Positions 35,537 through 44,047 of a stretch of DNA of 64,000 nucleotides are shown piece after piece; position 1 is the stretch's first letter, and each line of letters begins with the position of its first letter. Both the position numbers and the translations under genes were made by a program. Under the pieces are notes generated by a model. The model did no database searches. It saw only the letters and a program-made list of their open reading frames with translations, and was not told where the DNA came from. The stretch lies in contig NZ_JANYUY010000019.1 of the NCBI RefSeq assembly GCF_025060755.1, forward strand, positions 1 through 64,000, written 5' to 3'. This DNA is from Paenibacillus doosanensis. Lineage in GTDB: Bacteria; Bacillota; Bacilli; Paenibacillales; NBRC-103111.

Positions 35537-36223
35537 ATGAGTATTCAGATTGACGCTTTAAGAGACAAAAGAGGACTCATACGGGATTTCGTTTACGAAA
35601 CCTTGAAGAAGAACATCATGGAGCTACGACTCGAGCCGGGGCGGTTTATCTCGGAAAAAGAACTGGTCGAAATGCTCCAAGTGAGCAGGACGCCGATTCG
35701 TGAAGCATTGGTTAAACTCACTCAGGAGGAATTAATCGCTACCACTCCTCAAAAGGGCTCCATCATATCGCTTATCGATTTGCAGCATGCTGAAGAATCC
35801 CGGTTTGCCAGAAAAACATTGGAATCCGCCGTTGTTCGGGAAGCATGTGAGCTGCTCGGCAAGGAACAGGTGCTTCATCTGCAAAATCTCGTCTCGTTGC
35901 AGGAGCTGTGCGAATCCGAGCAGAATTACGGGCGTCTGTTTGAGCTTGATGAAGAGTTTCACAAATCGATTATGATCGGCTGCGGCCGGGCCCGTACGTG
36001 GGGACTTATTCAACAAATGGCAACACATGACAATCGCATCCGGTTTTTACGGCTTGCTTCCGATTCCGATTGGCAAATCATCCTTGCCCAGCATCGTGGA
36101 ATTGTTCGCGCCATCAAGGAGAAGGACCCCGACCAAGCGGAAAAAATGCTAAGGGATCATCTGGAGCTGGTAGTGATTGAAAAAGAAAACTTAAAACAGA
36201 AATACGCCAAATTTTTCAAATGA
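35537..36223 (+). CDS. GntR family regulator, FadR-like C-terminal domain
   Basis: 228 residues. The N-terminal winged helix has SEKELVEMLQVSRTPIREAL; the C-terminal all-helical FCD domain has the metal/ligand residues in LDEEFHKSI and HRGIVRAI. FCD regulators often sense hexuronates or other sugar acids. ATG 35537 is chosen from the GGGAGG site. It lies 27 bases upstream of uxuA and is probably its repressor. Confidence 0.92.
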   Translation: MSIQIDALRDKRGLIRDFVYETLKKNIMELRLEPGRFISEKELVEMLQVSRTPIREALVKLTQEELIATTPQKGSIISLIDLQHAEESRFARKTLESAVVREACELLGKEQVLHLQNLVSLQELCESEQNYGRLFELDEEFHKSIMIGCGRARTWGLIQQMATHDNRIRFLRLASDSDWQIILAQHRGIVRAIKEKDPDQAEKMLRDHLELVVIEKENLKQKYAKFFK

Positions 36224-36250
36224 ATCTAAGACATTTTGGAGGAATCGGCG

Positions 36251-37384
36251 ATGAGAATGGTATTCAGATGGTTTGGTGAAGGCAATGATACGGTAACCTT
36301 AGGCCAAATCAGACAAATTCCCGGCGTGGAAGGCATTGTCTGGGCGCTTCACGACATCTCCGCAGGGGAAGAATGGCCGCTCGAAAAAATGCTGGAGATC
36401 AAGAAGCAGGCTGACGAATACGGCTTTCACATTGAGGTTGTAGAGAGCGTTAACGTACATGAGGATATCAAGCTGGGCTTACCGACTAGGGACAAATATA
36501 TCGACAACTATAAAAAAACGATCGAGAGGCTGGCAAAGGTCGGCGTGAAGGTGATCTGCTATAACTTTATGCCGGTTTTCGACTGGGTCCGCACTCATTT
36601 ATTTGAGCCGCTGGAGGACAAATCTACTGCGCTCTTTTATGAAAAGGCTCAGATCGACAGCATGAATAATCCGGCGGAGCTGGTCCGCGTCATCAACGAG
36701 AATCCGGACTTCACGATGCCGGGCTGGGAGCCGGAGCGAATGAAACGCTTGCCCGCGCTTTTTGAGGCCTACAAGAACGTTACGGAAGAGGACTTGTGGA
36801 ACAACCTCAAATACTTTCTGGAGCAGATCATTCCGGTTTGCGAGATCAACGACATCAAAATGGCGATTCATCCGGACGATCCGCCGTGGCCAATTTTCGG
36901 GCTGCCGAGAATCATTACGAACCGGGATAGTATCCGCAGGCTGCTGAGATTGGTCGATAGCCCTTATAACGGCGTCACGTTGTGCAGCGGGTCGCTTGGC
37001 GTAAACCCGAACAACCATATAGCGGACATGGTGAGGGAATTTGCAGACCGTATTCCGTTCGCCCATATCCGAAACGTGAGGCTGTACGATAACGGAAATT
37101 TCATCGAGACGTCTCACCGATCCCAGGACGGTACGGTCGGCATCTGCGATATTGTTACGGCGTATCATGAGAAGGGCTTTACGGGTTATGCCAGGCCGGA
37201 TCACGGAAGACATATTTGGGATGAACAGTGCCGTCCTGGATACGGGCTGTATGACCGGGCTCTCGGCATTATGTATTTGTGGGGAATTTGGGACTCGCTC
37301 GAAAGCGCAAAACGGGAGGGGGCAGAGGAAACAGGAGAGCAGGTTGCAGTACATACGTCAATGAAAAGATTCGGAAGGTTGTAA
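36251..37384 (+). CDS. uxuA: Mannonate dehydratase
   Basis: 377 residues. It removes water from D-mannonate to give 2-keto-3-deoxygluconate in hexuronate breakdown. Family blocks are clear: MRMVFRWFGEGNDTV at the start, YNFMPVFDWVRT, AIHPDDPPWPIFGLPRI and RPDHGRHIWDE, which carry the metal-binding His and Asp residues. GGAGGA precedes ATG 36251. No uxaC, uxuB or kdgK genes are in the window, so later steps lie elsewhere. Confidence 0.95.
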   Translation: MRMVFRWFGEGNDTVTLGQIRQIPGVEGIVWALHDISAGEEWPLEKMLEIKKQADEYGFHIEVVESVNVHEDIKLGLPTRDKYIDNYKKTIERLAKVGVKVICYNFMPVFDWVRTHLFEPLEDKSTALFYEKAQIDSMNNPAELVRVINENPDFTMPGWEPERMKRLPALFEAYKNVTEEDLWNNLKYFLEQIIPVCEINDIKMAIHPDDPPWPIFGLPRIITNRDSIRRLLRLVDSPYNGVTLCSGSLGVNPNNHIADMVREFADRIPFAHIRNVRLYDNGNFIETSHRSQDGTVGICDIVTAYHEKGFTGYARPDHGRHIWDEQCRPGYGLYDRALGIMYLWGIWDSLESAKREGAEETGEQVAVHTSMKRFGRL

Positions 37385-37487
37385 CCGGAATCGCGCGGTG
37401 CCAGTAGACGGTGGGTTGATGGCTATTCTAATTTCATGCTTACGTCCTGAGCAAGTTGAGAAACTAGTAAAATGGAGGTTGTAGTTT

Positions 37488-38456
37488 ATGAAAGCGATGA
37501 ATAGCAGTGTTGCTCTGGATAAACAGGAAAGCGGTGGAAAGCCGTTGGTAAGAAAAAAAGGATTGTTTTCCTATATAAAAAGTGATTCTATCCTTTACCT
37601 TATGTTGATTATCCCTGTTGCGTATATACTGACATTTAAATATGCTCCCATGTATGGCATACAGATTGCTTTCAAGGATTACAACATTTTTCAGGGCGTC
37701 AACATGAGTCCATGGAATCATTTTGCAACATTCAAGCAAATTTTTTCATCGCAACAATTTTTCCAGGTTGTTAGAAATACGTTGGTGCTTAACGGATTGG
37801 ATTTGCTTGTGGGATTTCCAGCGCCGATCATTTTGGCTATTTTAATTAATGAACTGGTCTGGAATAAGTTTAAAAAGGTAAGTCAGACCATACTGTATCT
37901 GCCGCATTTCCTTTCCTGGGTTATTATCGGCGGAATTGTCGCTCAATTGCTTTCTCCTACCGGCATGTTAAACTCCTTGATTACTCATATGGGCGGTCAA
38001 GCGTTACCGTTCCTCACGAATAAATATGCATGGGTTGCAACCTATTCTTTTGTTGGAGTATGGCAGAACGCAGGGTGGGGGACCATATTGTATCTTGCTG
38101 CAATGACGGGAATTGACAAGCAGTTATATGAAGCTGCCGACGCAGATGGGGCAGGAAGATTAAGGAAGATTTGGCATGTCACGCTGCCAGGTATCCGACC
38201 AACCATTGCGATCCTGCTGATCCTGCAGCTCGGCAATATTATGGCGATTAACTTCGACCGTCCATTCAACATTCAAAACAACCTTGTTATGGATTTCGGC
38301 GACGTTATCAGCACTTATGTTTATCGCGTAGGCATTCAATCTGCGAACTTTTCAGTTGGCGCTGCTGTCGGCCTGTTCCAGTCTGTTATTTGTTTAATTT
38401 TCTTGTTAGGTTCCAATTTTATTACCCGCAAATTAGGCGAAAATGGAATATGGTAG
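37488..38456 (+). CDS. Sugar ABC transporter permease, LplB type
   Basis: 322 residues with six membrane segments. The EAA loop is clear (YEAADADGAGRLRKIWHVTLPGIRP). The N-terminal LIIPVAYILTFKYAPMYGIQIAFKDYN is characteristic of LplB-type permeases of Paenibacillus. Partner of the next two genes; together they import an oligosaccharide, probably uronate-containing because uxuA is upstream (inference). Confidence 0.93.
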   Translation: MKAMNSSVALDKQESGGKPLVRKKGLFSYIKSDSILYLMLIIPVAYILTFKYAPMYGIQIAFKDYNIFQGVNMSPWNHFATFKQIFSSQQFFQVVRNTLVLNGLDLLVGFPAPIILAILINELVWNKFKKVSQTILYLPHFLSWVIIGGIVAQLLSPTGMLNSLITHMGGQALPFLTNKYAWVATYSFVGVWQNAGWGTILYLAAMTGIDKQLYEAADADGAGRLRKIWHVTLPGIRPTIAILLILQLGNIMAINFDRPFNIQNNLVMDFGDVISTYVYRVGIQSANFSVGAAVGLFQSVICLIFLLGSNFITRKLGENGIW

Positions 38457-38469
38457 GGAGGAACTGACA

Positions 38470-39330
38470 ATGTCACTGAATTTAAAACATAGAATGGCCG
38501 ACTATATAGCAGCGTTTATTGTCTTAATTGCGGTTTTTATATGCCTTGTTCCTTTTCTCTATATTCTTTCGCAATCACTGAGCTCTAATAGGGCGATTAT
38601 ATCCCAGGCAGTTACCATCTATCCGATCGACTTTAATATAGAAGCCTATAAAGTTGTACTCGGGGATACCAGTATGTTGTTCTCCTTGTTCTATACGGTG
38701 ATCCTGACGGCCGTATTCGTGCTCCTTGCATTGATCGTGACTATATTGGCAGCGTATCCGCTGACTAAAAAAAGACTCAAAGGCAGAAATGCTTTATTGC
38801 TCATGATGCTGTTTACCATGTACTTTAGCGGCGGTTTGATTCCGGATTATCTGAATGTAAAAAATCTGAGTCTTTTGAACACTCCGTGGGCACTGGTTCT
38901 TCCGGGTATGATGAGCGTGTACTATATGATCATATTAAAATCATTCTTCCAGAGCATACCTGAAAGCCTGGAGGAAGCCGCGCATCTGGACGGATGCAAC
39001 GAACTGCAGATCCTGCTTAAGATTGTGCTGCCGCTTTCCAAGCCGGCGCTTGCCACAATCAGTTTATTATATGCCGTATTCAGATGGAATTATTTTCAGG
39101 ATGCGCTATTCTACATCACAGACCAGAATTTATATACGATACAGCTTAAGCTATACAATGTTATCAACATTTCGCAGCAAATGTCCGGCGAGAATGTCAA
39201 TGTAAATCTCCCTTCAGAAGCATTAAAAGCGGCAAGTATTATGTTTGGTACGGTTCCGATTCTTCTCGTGTATCCATGGCTCCAGAAATACTTTGTATCC
39301 GGCATTATGATTGGTGCTGTGAAAGGCTGA
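38470..39330 (+). CDS. Carbohydrate ABC transporter permease, YtcP type
   Basis: 286 residues with six membrane segments. The EAA loop reads LEEAAHLDGCNELQILLKIVLPLSKPAL. GGAGG precedes ATG 38470, 13 bases after the first permease gene. No ATPase gene is in the operon, so a shared MsmX-like ATPase is expected. Confidence 0.93.
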   Translation: MSLNLKHRMADYIAAFIVLIAVFICLVPFLYILSQSLSSNRAIISQAVTIYPIDFNIEAYKVVLGDTSMLFSLFYTVILTAVFVLLALIVTILAAYPLTKKRLKGRNALLLMMLFTMYFSGGLIPDYLNVKNLSLLNTPWALVLPGMMSVYYMIILKSFFQSIPESLEEAAHLDGCNELQILLKIVLPLSKPALATISLLYAVFRWNYFQDALFYITDQNLYTIQLKLYNVINISQQMSGENVNVNLPSEALKAASIMFGTVPILLVYPWLQKYFVSGIMIGAVKG

Positions 39331-39419
39331 TATGGGTTTGTGAAATGGATGGTTGTATCTATTTCGCGAATTTATATAAGTAAATGTGCTAAATACAAAT
39401 TCTAAAGGGAGTGATTTCT

Positions 39420-41045
39420 TTGAAGGGACAGGGAAAAAGATCTATCTGCGTTTCTTTGGTAGCGCTAACATTCGCGTCCGCATTGGCCGCTTGTTCAAGT
39501 AATTCGTCAAGCGGCACACAAAACGGTACGGCAGGCACGGCAGCAGGCACTACAGCAGACGCTTCAAAAGAACATCGTACTTTAACTGTCGAAGTCTTCG
39601 ACAGAGGCAAGCCCGGACAGCCGGATTTGAATAATAACTTCTGGACCAAGTATATTAACGATAATTTCGGCAAGCAGTTTAATGCCACAGTCAATTTTGT
39701 TTCAGTACCTAGAGCCCAGGAAGTAGACAAGTTGAACGTATTGATGGCATCTGGTCAGGCACCTGACATTTCCTTCACCTACACCCAGGGTGTTGTTTAT
39801 AATTATGTACAGCAGGGTGGTTTGGCAGAGCTTGATTCCGTTCTTAAGCAGTATGGACCTACTCTTACAAAGTATCTTGGCGATGATGTATTAAAGTATG
39901 GCAAATTTAATGGCAAACAATTTTCTATACCGGGGAAGAGGACTGTTCTCGCAGGTTCGAATACGTTTATCCGTAAAGACTGGCTCGATAAACTGGGTCT
40001 TCCTGTTCCTACTACACCGGAACAATTCTATGACACCATGGTTGCATTTAAGGAGAAGAATCCTGGAAATGTAAGCGGAGTCATTCCTTATGGTTTTTCC
40101 CTGCAGCCTTCAAATCCAGGGTTGAACTATATACCCGAAGCCTTTAAGCCGTCTAGCCTTACGGAAGAACAGTTTGCTACGCTTCAGCCGCAATCGATCT
40201 GGTTGACAAACTGGAATATGCCAGGGTTTGATAAAGCGGTTCAATATATGAACAAGATGTATAATGCAGGCTTGATTAGCCCAAATTTCGCAACTGACAA
40301 GGATGGAAAACTGCTCGACGCAGATATTTCCAATGGAAAAGTCGGAGCATTCCAGACGAACTGGGATGGTCCGTACAGGACAGCTCCCGGCACCTATGCC
40401 AACCTTGCCAAGAACGTTCCTGGCGCTCAGCTTATTCCTATCGATCCATGGCAGAACGATGCAGGCAAACATCCAAAGAACGTGTACAGCCCAAATGGTA
40501 TGTATATCATTATACCTAAAACAAGTAAAAATGTTGACCTTGCCATACAGTACCTCAACTGGATGGCTGATCCCAAAGTAACCCTCTTCCTCCAGAACGG
40601 CCAGGAAGGCGTGGACTACAACATGGTTAATGATGTTCCCAAACAGACAGGAACGACCAATTCAGGCGATAAGATGATGACTGTTGCTAACAACCTCGAC
40701 TACGATATACTTTCAAACGGTATCGAACTTGGTGATCAGCAGAAGAATACGGCAGCCATTTCTGCAGGATATCCCGGTTATGAAAAGGATGTAGAGAATG
40801 CTTTAAAGGTAGGTATGGTGGACAGCTACACTACATACTACTATTCATTGCCGAATGCAGCGGATGCCAAAAGCAATACAGAGCTTAAAAATCTTTCAGC
40901 TCAAATGCTTGCAAAACTAATTGTTGCTAAGCCAGCCGAAGTGGATAGCCTGTATAAAACATTGGTTCAACAGTACATGAGTCAGGGTGGCCAGGCAGTG
41001 CAAGACGAATATATAAAGAATTACAAGGCTCAGAATGGTAAATAA
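39420..41045 (+). CDS. ABC transporter substrate-binding lipoprotein, LplA type
   Basis: 541 residues. Signal peptide with lipobox A-L-A-A-C, then a Ser/Gly/Thr-rich linker and a large solute-binding domain (LMASGQAPDISFTYTQGVVYNYV). The start is a TTG at 39420, 8 bases after GGGAG; GTG 39411 is the alternative. Third gene of the importer; a terminator follows. Confidence 0.92.
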   Translation: MKGQGKRSICVSLVALTFASALAACSSNSSSGTQNGTAGTAAGTTADASKEHRTLTVEVFDRGKPGQPDLNNNFWTKYINDNFGKQFNATVNFVSVPRAQEVDKLNVLMASGQAPDISFTYTQGVVYNYVQQGGLAELDSVLKQYGPTLTKYLGDDVLKYGKFNGKQFSIPGKRTVLAGSNTFIRKDWLDKLGLPVPTTPEQFYDTMVAFKEKNPGNVSGVIPYGFSLQPSNPGLNYIPEAFKPSSLTEEQFATLQPQSIWLTNWNMPGFDKAVQYMNKMYNAGLISPNFATDKDGKLLDADISNGKVGAFQTNWDGPYRTAPGTYANLAKNVPGAQLIPIDPWQNDAGKHPKNVYSPNGMYIIIPKTSKNVDLAIQYLNWMADPKVTLFLQNGQEGVDYNMVNDVPKQTGTTNSGDKMMTVANNLDYDILSNGIELGDQQKNTAAISAGYPGYEKDVENALKVGMVDSYTTYYYSLPNAADAKSNTELKNLSAQMLAKLIVAKPAEVDSLYKTLVQQYMSQGGQAVQDEYIKNYKAQNGK

Positions 41046-41063
41046 TCAGATAATTGATAATTT

Positions 41064-41101
41064 AGAAACTGCTTCATTATGAAGCGGTTTCTTTTTTTTT
41101 T
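41064..41101 (+). terminator. Terminator of sugar ABC operon
   Basis: AGAAACTGCTTC pairs with GAAGCGGTTTCT (one G-U) around ATTAT; nine Ts follow. Confidence 0.88.
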
Positions 41102-41363
41102 CAATAAAGCAAAACATGTACAAGATAGCGGTGGTATTTGTCCATCGCTTTTCGTGTTAATGAACAACTTGGCAGCATTTTTTGCGTTGATGATTTGAAT
41201 AGTTAAAATTAATGTTTCCCAAAAATTAGGTTTTGCATTTGATATAATCATCTAAAGTGAGGATTTGTAGGGGAGGTTCAAAATGTATACACACGCTATA
41301 TATATTTTTTTATGTTCTACGGGATGACTACCAAAACTTGAAGTACAACAAGGAGGTTATCTG
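41102..41363. other. Intergenic region before nucleotidyltransferase gene
   Basis: AT-rich. It holds a TATAAT at 41243-41248, a short leader-like frame (41283-41327) and the AAGGAGG site of the next gene. Nothing else is recognised. Confidence 0.4.
41283..41327 (+). CDS. Possible 14-residue leader peptide or gene relic
   Basis: MYTHAIYIFLCSTG with GGGGAGG placed 6 bases before the ATG and a TATAAT about 35 bases upstream. The ribosome site is better than chance, but the frame is tiny. It may be a leader peptide or the 5' end of a deleted gene. Confidence 0.25.
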   Translation: MYTHAIYIFLCSTG

Positions 41364-42479
41364 ATGGTTGATGTTTTTGCTGTAGCTGACATTATTGTAA
41401 AACATATTAAGACCCATTTCCCTCAAGATGTTGCCATTGTCGGATACTATGGATCATATTTGCAGGGGCGAGCGACTGAACGATCAGATTTGGATTTCTT
41501 TTTCATTCCGGCCACGGCCAGAGGAAGAGAAGTAGAGTGCCAGTTTATAATCGACGGTATAAGTTTTGATTTCTGGCCAATCGGATGGGAACGTGCTGAA
41601 AGAATGGCAACATCTGAAGAGTGGAGCACGACGATTATTGCAGACTGTGAGCTGTTATATGTTCGATCAGAAGATGATCTTGCGAGGTTCATGGGGCTCC
41701 GTGAGATAATATCCAACATGTGCAGTGAGTCCAAAGCAGCTGACTTGATCAGCAAAGCCGAATCCGTATTAAAGGATTGCCTGATCAACTTGGCTAAAAT
41801 GCGGCTTACCGAAGCCTCCAAGGAGTTGGTCTATTGTCGAACCCAGGCTCAAGAGATCGCGGCAAACATTTTTAAGTCTCTTGGCTTCTTGAACCAAATT
41901 TACTATAAGCGCAGTTGGGGGCATTATCGCGAGCAAGTCAGAAATCTCCCCATTAAGCCGGATCAACTGGATCAATACCTTGATACCATTATGTTCAGCC
42001 GTACGCCAAATGAAATAATATCAGCGTGTGAGAAACTAACTGGAGATACGCTTCTACTTATATCGGAGCGACAAAAAAGACGAGAAGAAATTCGCTCTTT
42101 CAGCAGACGAATGGAGGGGTATTACGAAGAGGAAAGGGGAATGCTGAACAAACTGCTAACCGCATGCGATAAAGAACATTACGAAACAGCTTTCTTCGTA
42201 GCAATTGGCGTACAAGATGGGCTAGCCCGAATTTTGTACGCTGCAGAAAAGGGACGTTGGCCTAGTTTTGTTGACTTGGGTGAGCATCGTGAGTTTTACG
42301 TTCGTTATGGGTATCCAGATCTTGTCGCGCTTTTGGATCCAACCGACTTTGAACCGTTGCGAATAGCCGTTCTGCAGCTTATTGAAAAGTTAGAGAATCA
42401 CCTCAAAGCAGAAGGTGTATCATTAAACCAGTTTGACTCTGTTGCTGAATTCGAAACTTATTATAAAAGTAAAGTTTAG
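41364..42479 (+). CDS. Nucleotidyltransferase-fold protein
   Basis: 371 residues. N-terminal polymerase-beta-like motif: G30-S31 in YYGSYLQGRATERSDLDFFF, with D42 and D44 as metal ligands, the pattern of aminoglycoside adenylyltransferases and related proteins. The helical remainder is not classified. AAGGAGG precedes the ATG. Antibiotic or tRNA-type substrate cannot be told; a housekeeping role is equally possible. Confidence 0.7.
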   Translation: MVDVFAVADIIVKHIKTHFPQDVAIVGYYGSYLQGRATERSDLDFFFIPATARGREVECQFIIDGISFDFWPIGWERAERMATSEEWSTTIIADCELLYVRSEDDLARFMGLREIISNMCSESKAADLISKAESVLKDCLINLAKMRLTEASKELVYCRTQAQEIAANIFKSLGFLNQIYYKRSWGHYREQVRNLPIKPDQLDQYLDTIMFSRTPNEIISACEKLTGDTLLLISERQKRREEIRSFSRRMEGYYEEERGMLNKLLTACDKEHYETAFFVAIGVQDGLARILYAAEKGRWPSFVDLGEHREFYVRYGYPDLVALLDPTDFEPLRIAVLQLIEKLENHLKAEGVSLNQFDSVAEFETYYKSKV

Positions 42480-42597
42480 TACTGAGAGCCGGATTATTAC
42501 GCTCTAAGGCGAACGAATAGTTGAATGTGCACCGCATTAGCCGGATATGTGTCCAAGATGCTATTATTTATCTTTGTAAAAGAAAGTGAGAGTGAAA

Positions 42598-43017
42598 ATG
42601 AATATTAGAGTAGCGAGTGAAATAGACTACCCTGCTTTAAGATGTATATACTTAGAATCACGTCGTAAAAGTTTTTATTGGGCGGATATAGAAGAAATGA
42701 CTTTAGAAGATTTTGATAAGCATACTGTAGGAGAGTATATAATTTTAGCAGAGGAAGATGCTAAAATTCTTGGATTTGCTTCTTTGTACTTGCCAGATAA
42801 TTTTATACACAATTTATTTGTCCATCCTGATTTCTCAGGTAAGGGTGTTGGTGGGCGGTTGGTTAATGCCTCCATAGAAAAAATGAATAAACCAATAAGA
42901 TTGAAGTGTGTGTCTGAGAATCAAAAGGCAATGAAGTTCTATGAAAATAATGGTTGGAAGAAAGTTGTTGAAGAAGGTAAGCCAGAAGAAAAATATTGGG
43001 TTATGGTATATGAATAA
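42598..43017 (+). CDS. GNAT family acetyltransferase
   Basis: 139 residues of the RimI-like type. The acetyl-CoA loop is FVHPDFSGKGVGGRLVNASI (Q/R-x-x-G-x-G/A variant GKGVGG), and the end FYENNGWKKV is typical. AT-rich composition compared with the flanking 10-40 kb. Substrate unknown. Confidence 0.85.
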   Translation: MNIRVASEIDYPALRCIYLESRRKSFYWADIEEMTLEDFDKHTVGEYIILAEEDAKILGFASLYLPDNFIHNLFVHPDFSGKGVGGRLVNASIEKMNKPIRLKCVSENQKAMKFYENNGWKKVVEEGKPEEKYWVMVYE

Positions 43018-43083
43018 ATGATAGCCTGTTTTATTAGGTTCTTTTTGATATTTTTCCAAGTAAATTTGGTCATGAAATACGTT

Positions 43084-43115
43084 AAGCTGCCGGGGAATTG
43101 ACCGGGCAGCTTTTC
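43084..43115 (+). terminator. Terminator after GNAT gene
   Basis: AAGCTGCC and GGCAGCTT, 8-bp stem, followed by TT and a C. Confidence 0.75.
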
Positions 43116-43226
43116 TACGCTAAAGGGAGTAAAATTCGGACAAGAATTTCCTTAGAAGCAACAAAATTCTTCCAGACTATGGTGATATTTTTACGGATAC
43201 TTATAAACAGAAAGGCGGCGGATATT

Positions 43227-43703
43227 ATGCAATCTTACCATGACGTACAAGAAAGAGTTTTTAGTTGCTTCAAGGGTTTAGCAATAGGTGATGCTATTGG
43301 AAAACAGACAGAGTCATTGAAGTTCGAAGAAATAAAAGAATGGTTTCCTGAAGGGATTAGTGGACTTCACGGCGCTATAAATACCGTCATGCCTCGTTAC
43401 GATGGAAAACATTATCTATGGAGGTTTGGGGAGACAACAGACGATACAGAACAATCTATTTCCATTGCTAGGGTGATTGCAAATGGTACACCCCTCAGCC
43501 ATACTTCTGTAGGAAAAGAACTTATGCTCTGTAGAAAATCTAATCGTCCAACATTACTCCTGGGGAAATTCCAACAAATAGGTGATCCCTCTAGGATAGC
43601 TTTTGAAGGTAATGGATGTGGAGCGGCAATGCGTGTTGCTCCAATTGGGGCATTATATTCTTCTGAAAAAATAAATGAACTTGTAAATGCTGACCAAATC
43701 TGA
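43227..43703 (+). pseudogene. Truncated ADP-ribosylglycohydrolase
   Basis: 158 residues. The family start (FKGLAIGDAIGKQTES), the metal motif GETTDDTEQS and the later GNGCGAAMRVAPIG are intact, but the protein stops at NADQI. Family members are about 260-340 residues and need a C-terminal Asp-containing metal motif, which is missing. No continuation was found in the next 340 bases. AAAGGCGG precedes the ATG. Confidence 0.8.
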
Positions 43704-44047
43704 AAATAGAGCTAATATAATGTATGACACTAAACTAAAGTATTAACAAGGGCTTTTCATGATTTATAGACATATGTACAAAATACGGGTTTTGTGCAAA
43801 TGTAAGGCGGACTTTAGTAAACCCTTAATCCGAACTTCCATATGTCCAGTAACAATTAAATACGAACTCTAATAACATTGCTTTCAAACTGACTCCATTT
43901 AGTTCGTAATTATGTGTTATAAATTCTCCAATTTAGTTCGGAGTCAATGTTACGCTGAGCCTTTCAATTAATAAAATATTTTAGAGCACCCACATATACT
44001 TGTAAGTGCTCATGTATTCGAAATTATTATCGTTTTTCGTTTTTCGT
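43704..44047. other. Gene-free AT-rich stretch 43704-44047
   Basis: Holds several TTTAGTTCG copies (near 43897 and 43932) and the minus-strand terminator of the ABC gene. No coding continuation of the glycohydrolase is visible. Nothing else recognised. Confidence 0.4.
43973..44011 (-). terminator. Terminator of ABC transporter gene
   Basis: On the minus strand GAGCAC-T-TACA pairs with TGTG-G-GTGCTC around AGTATA; TAAAATATTTT follows. Confidence 0.6.

Noticed and set aside
36599..37354. 251-residue minus-strand frame inside uxuA
   Set aside because: Shadow of a clear mannonate dehydratase; no ribosome site.
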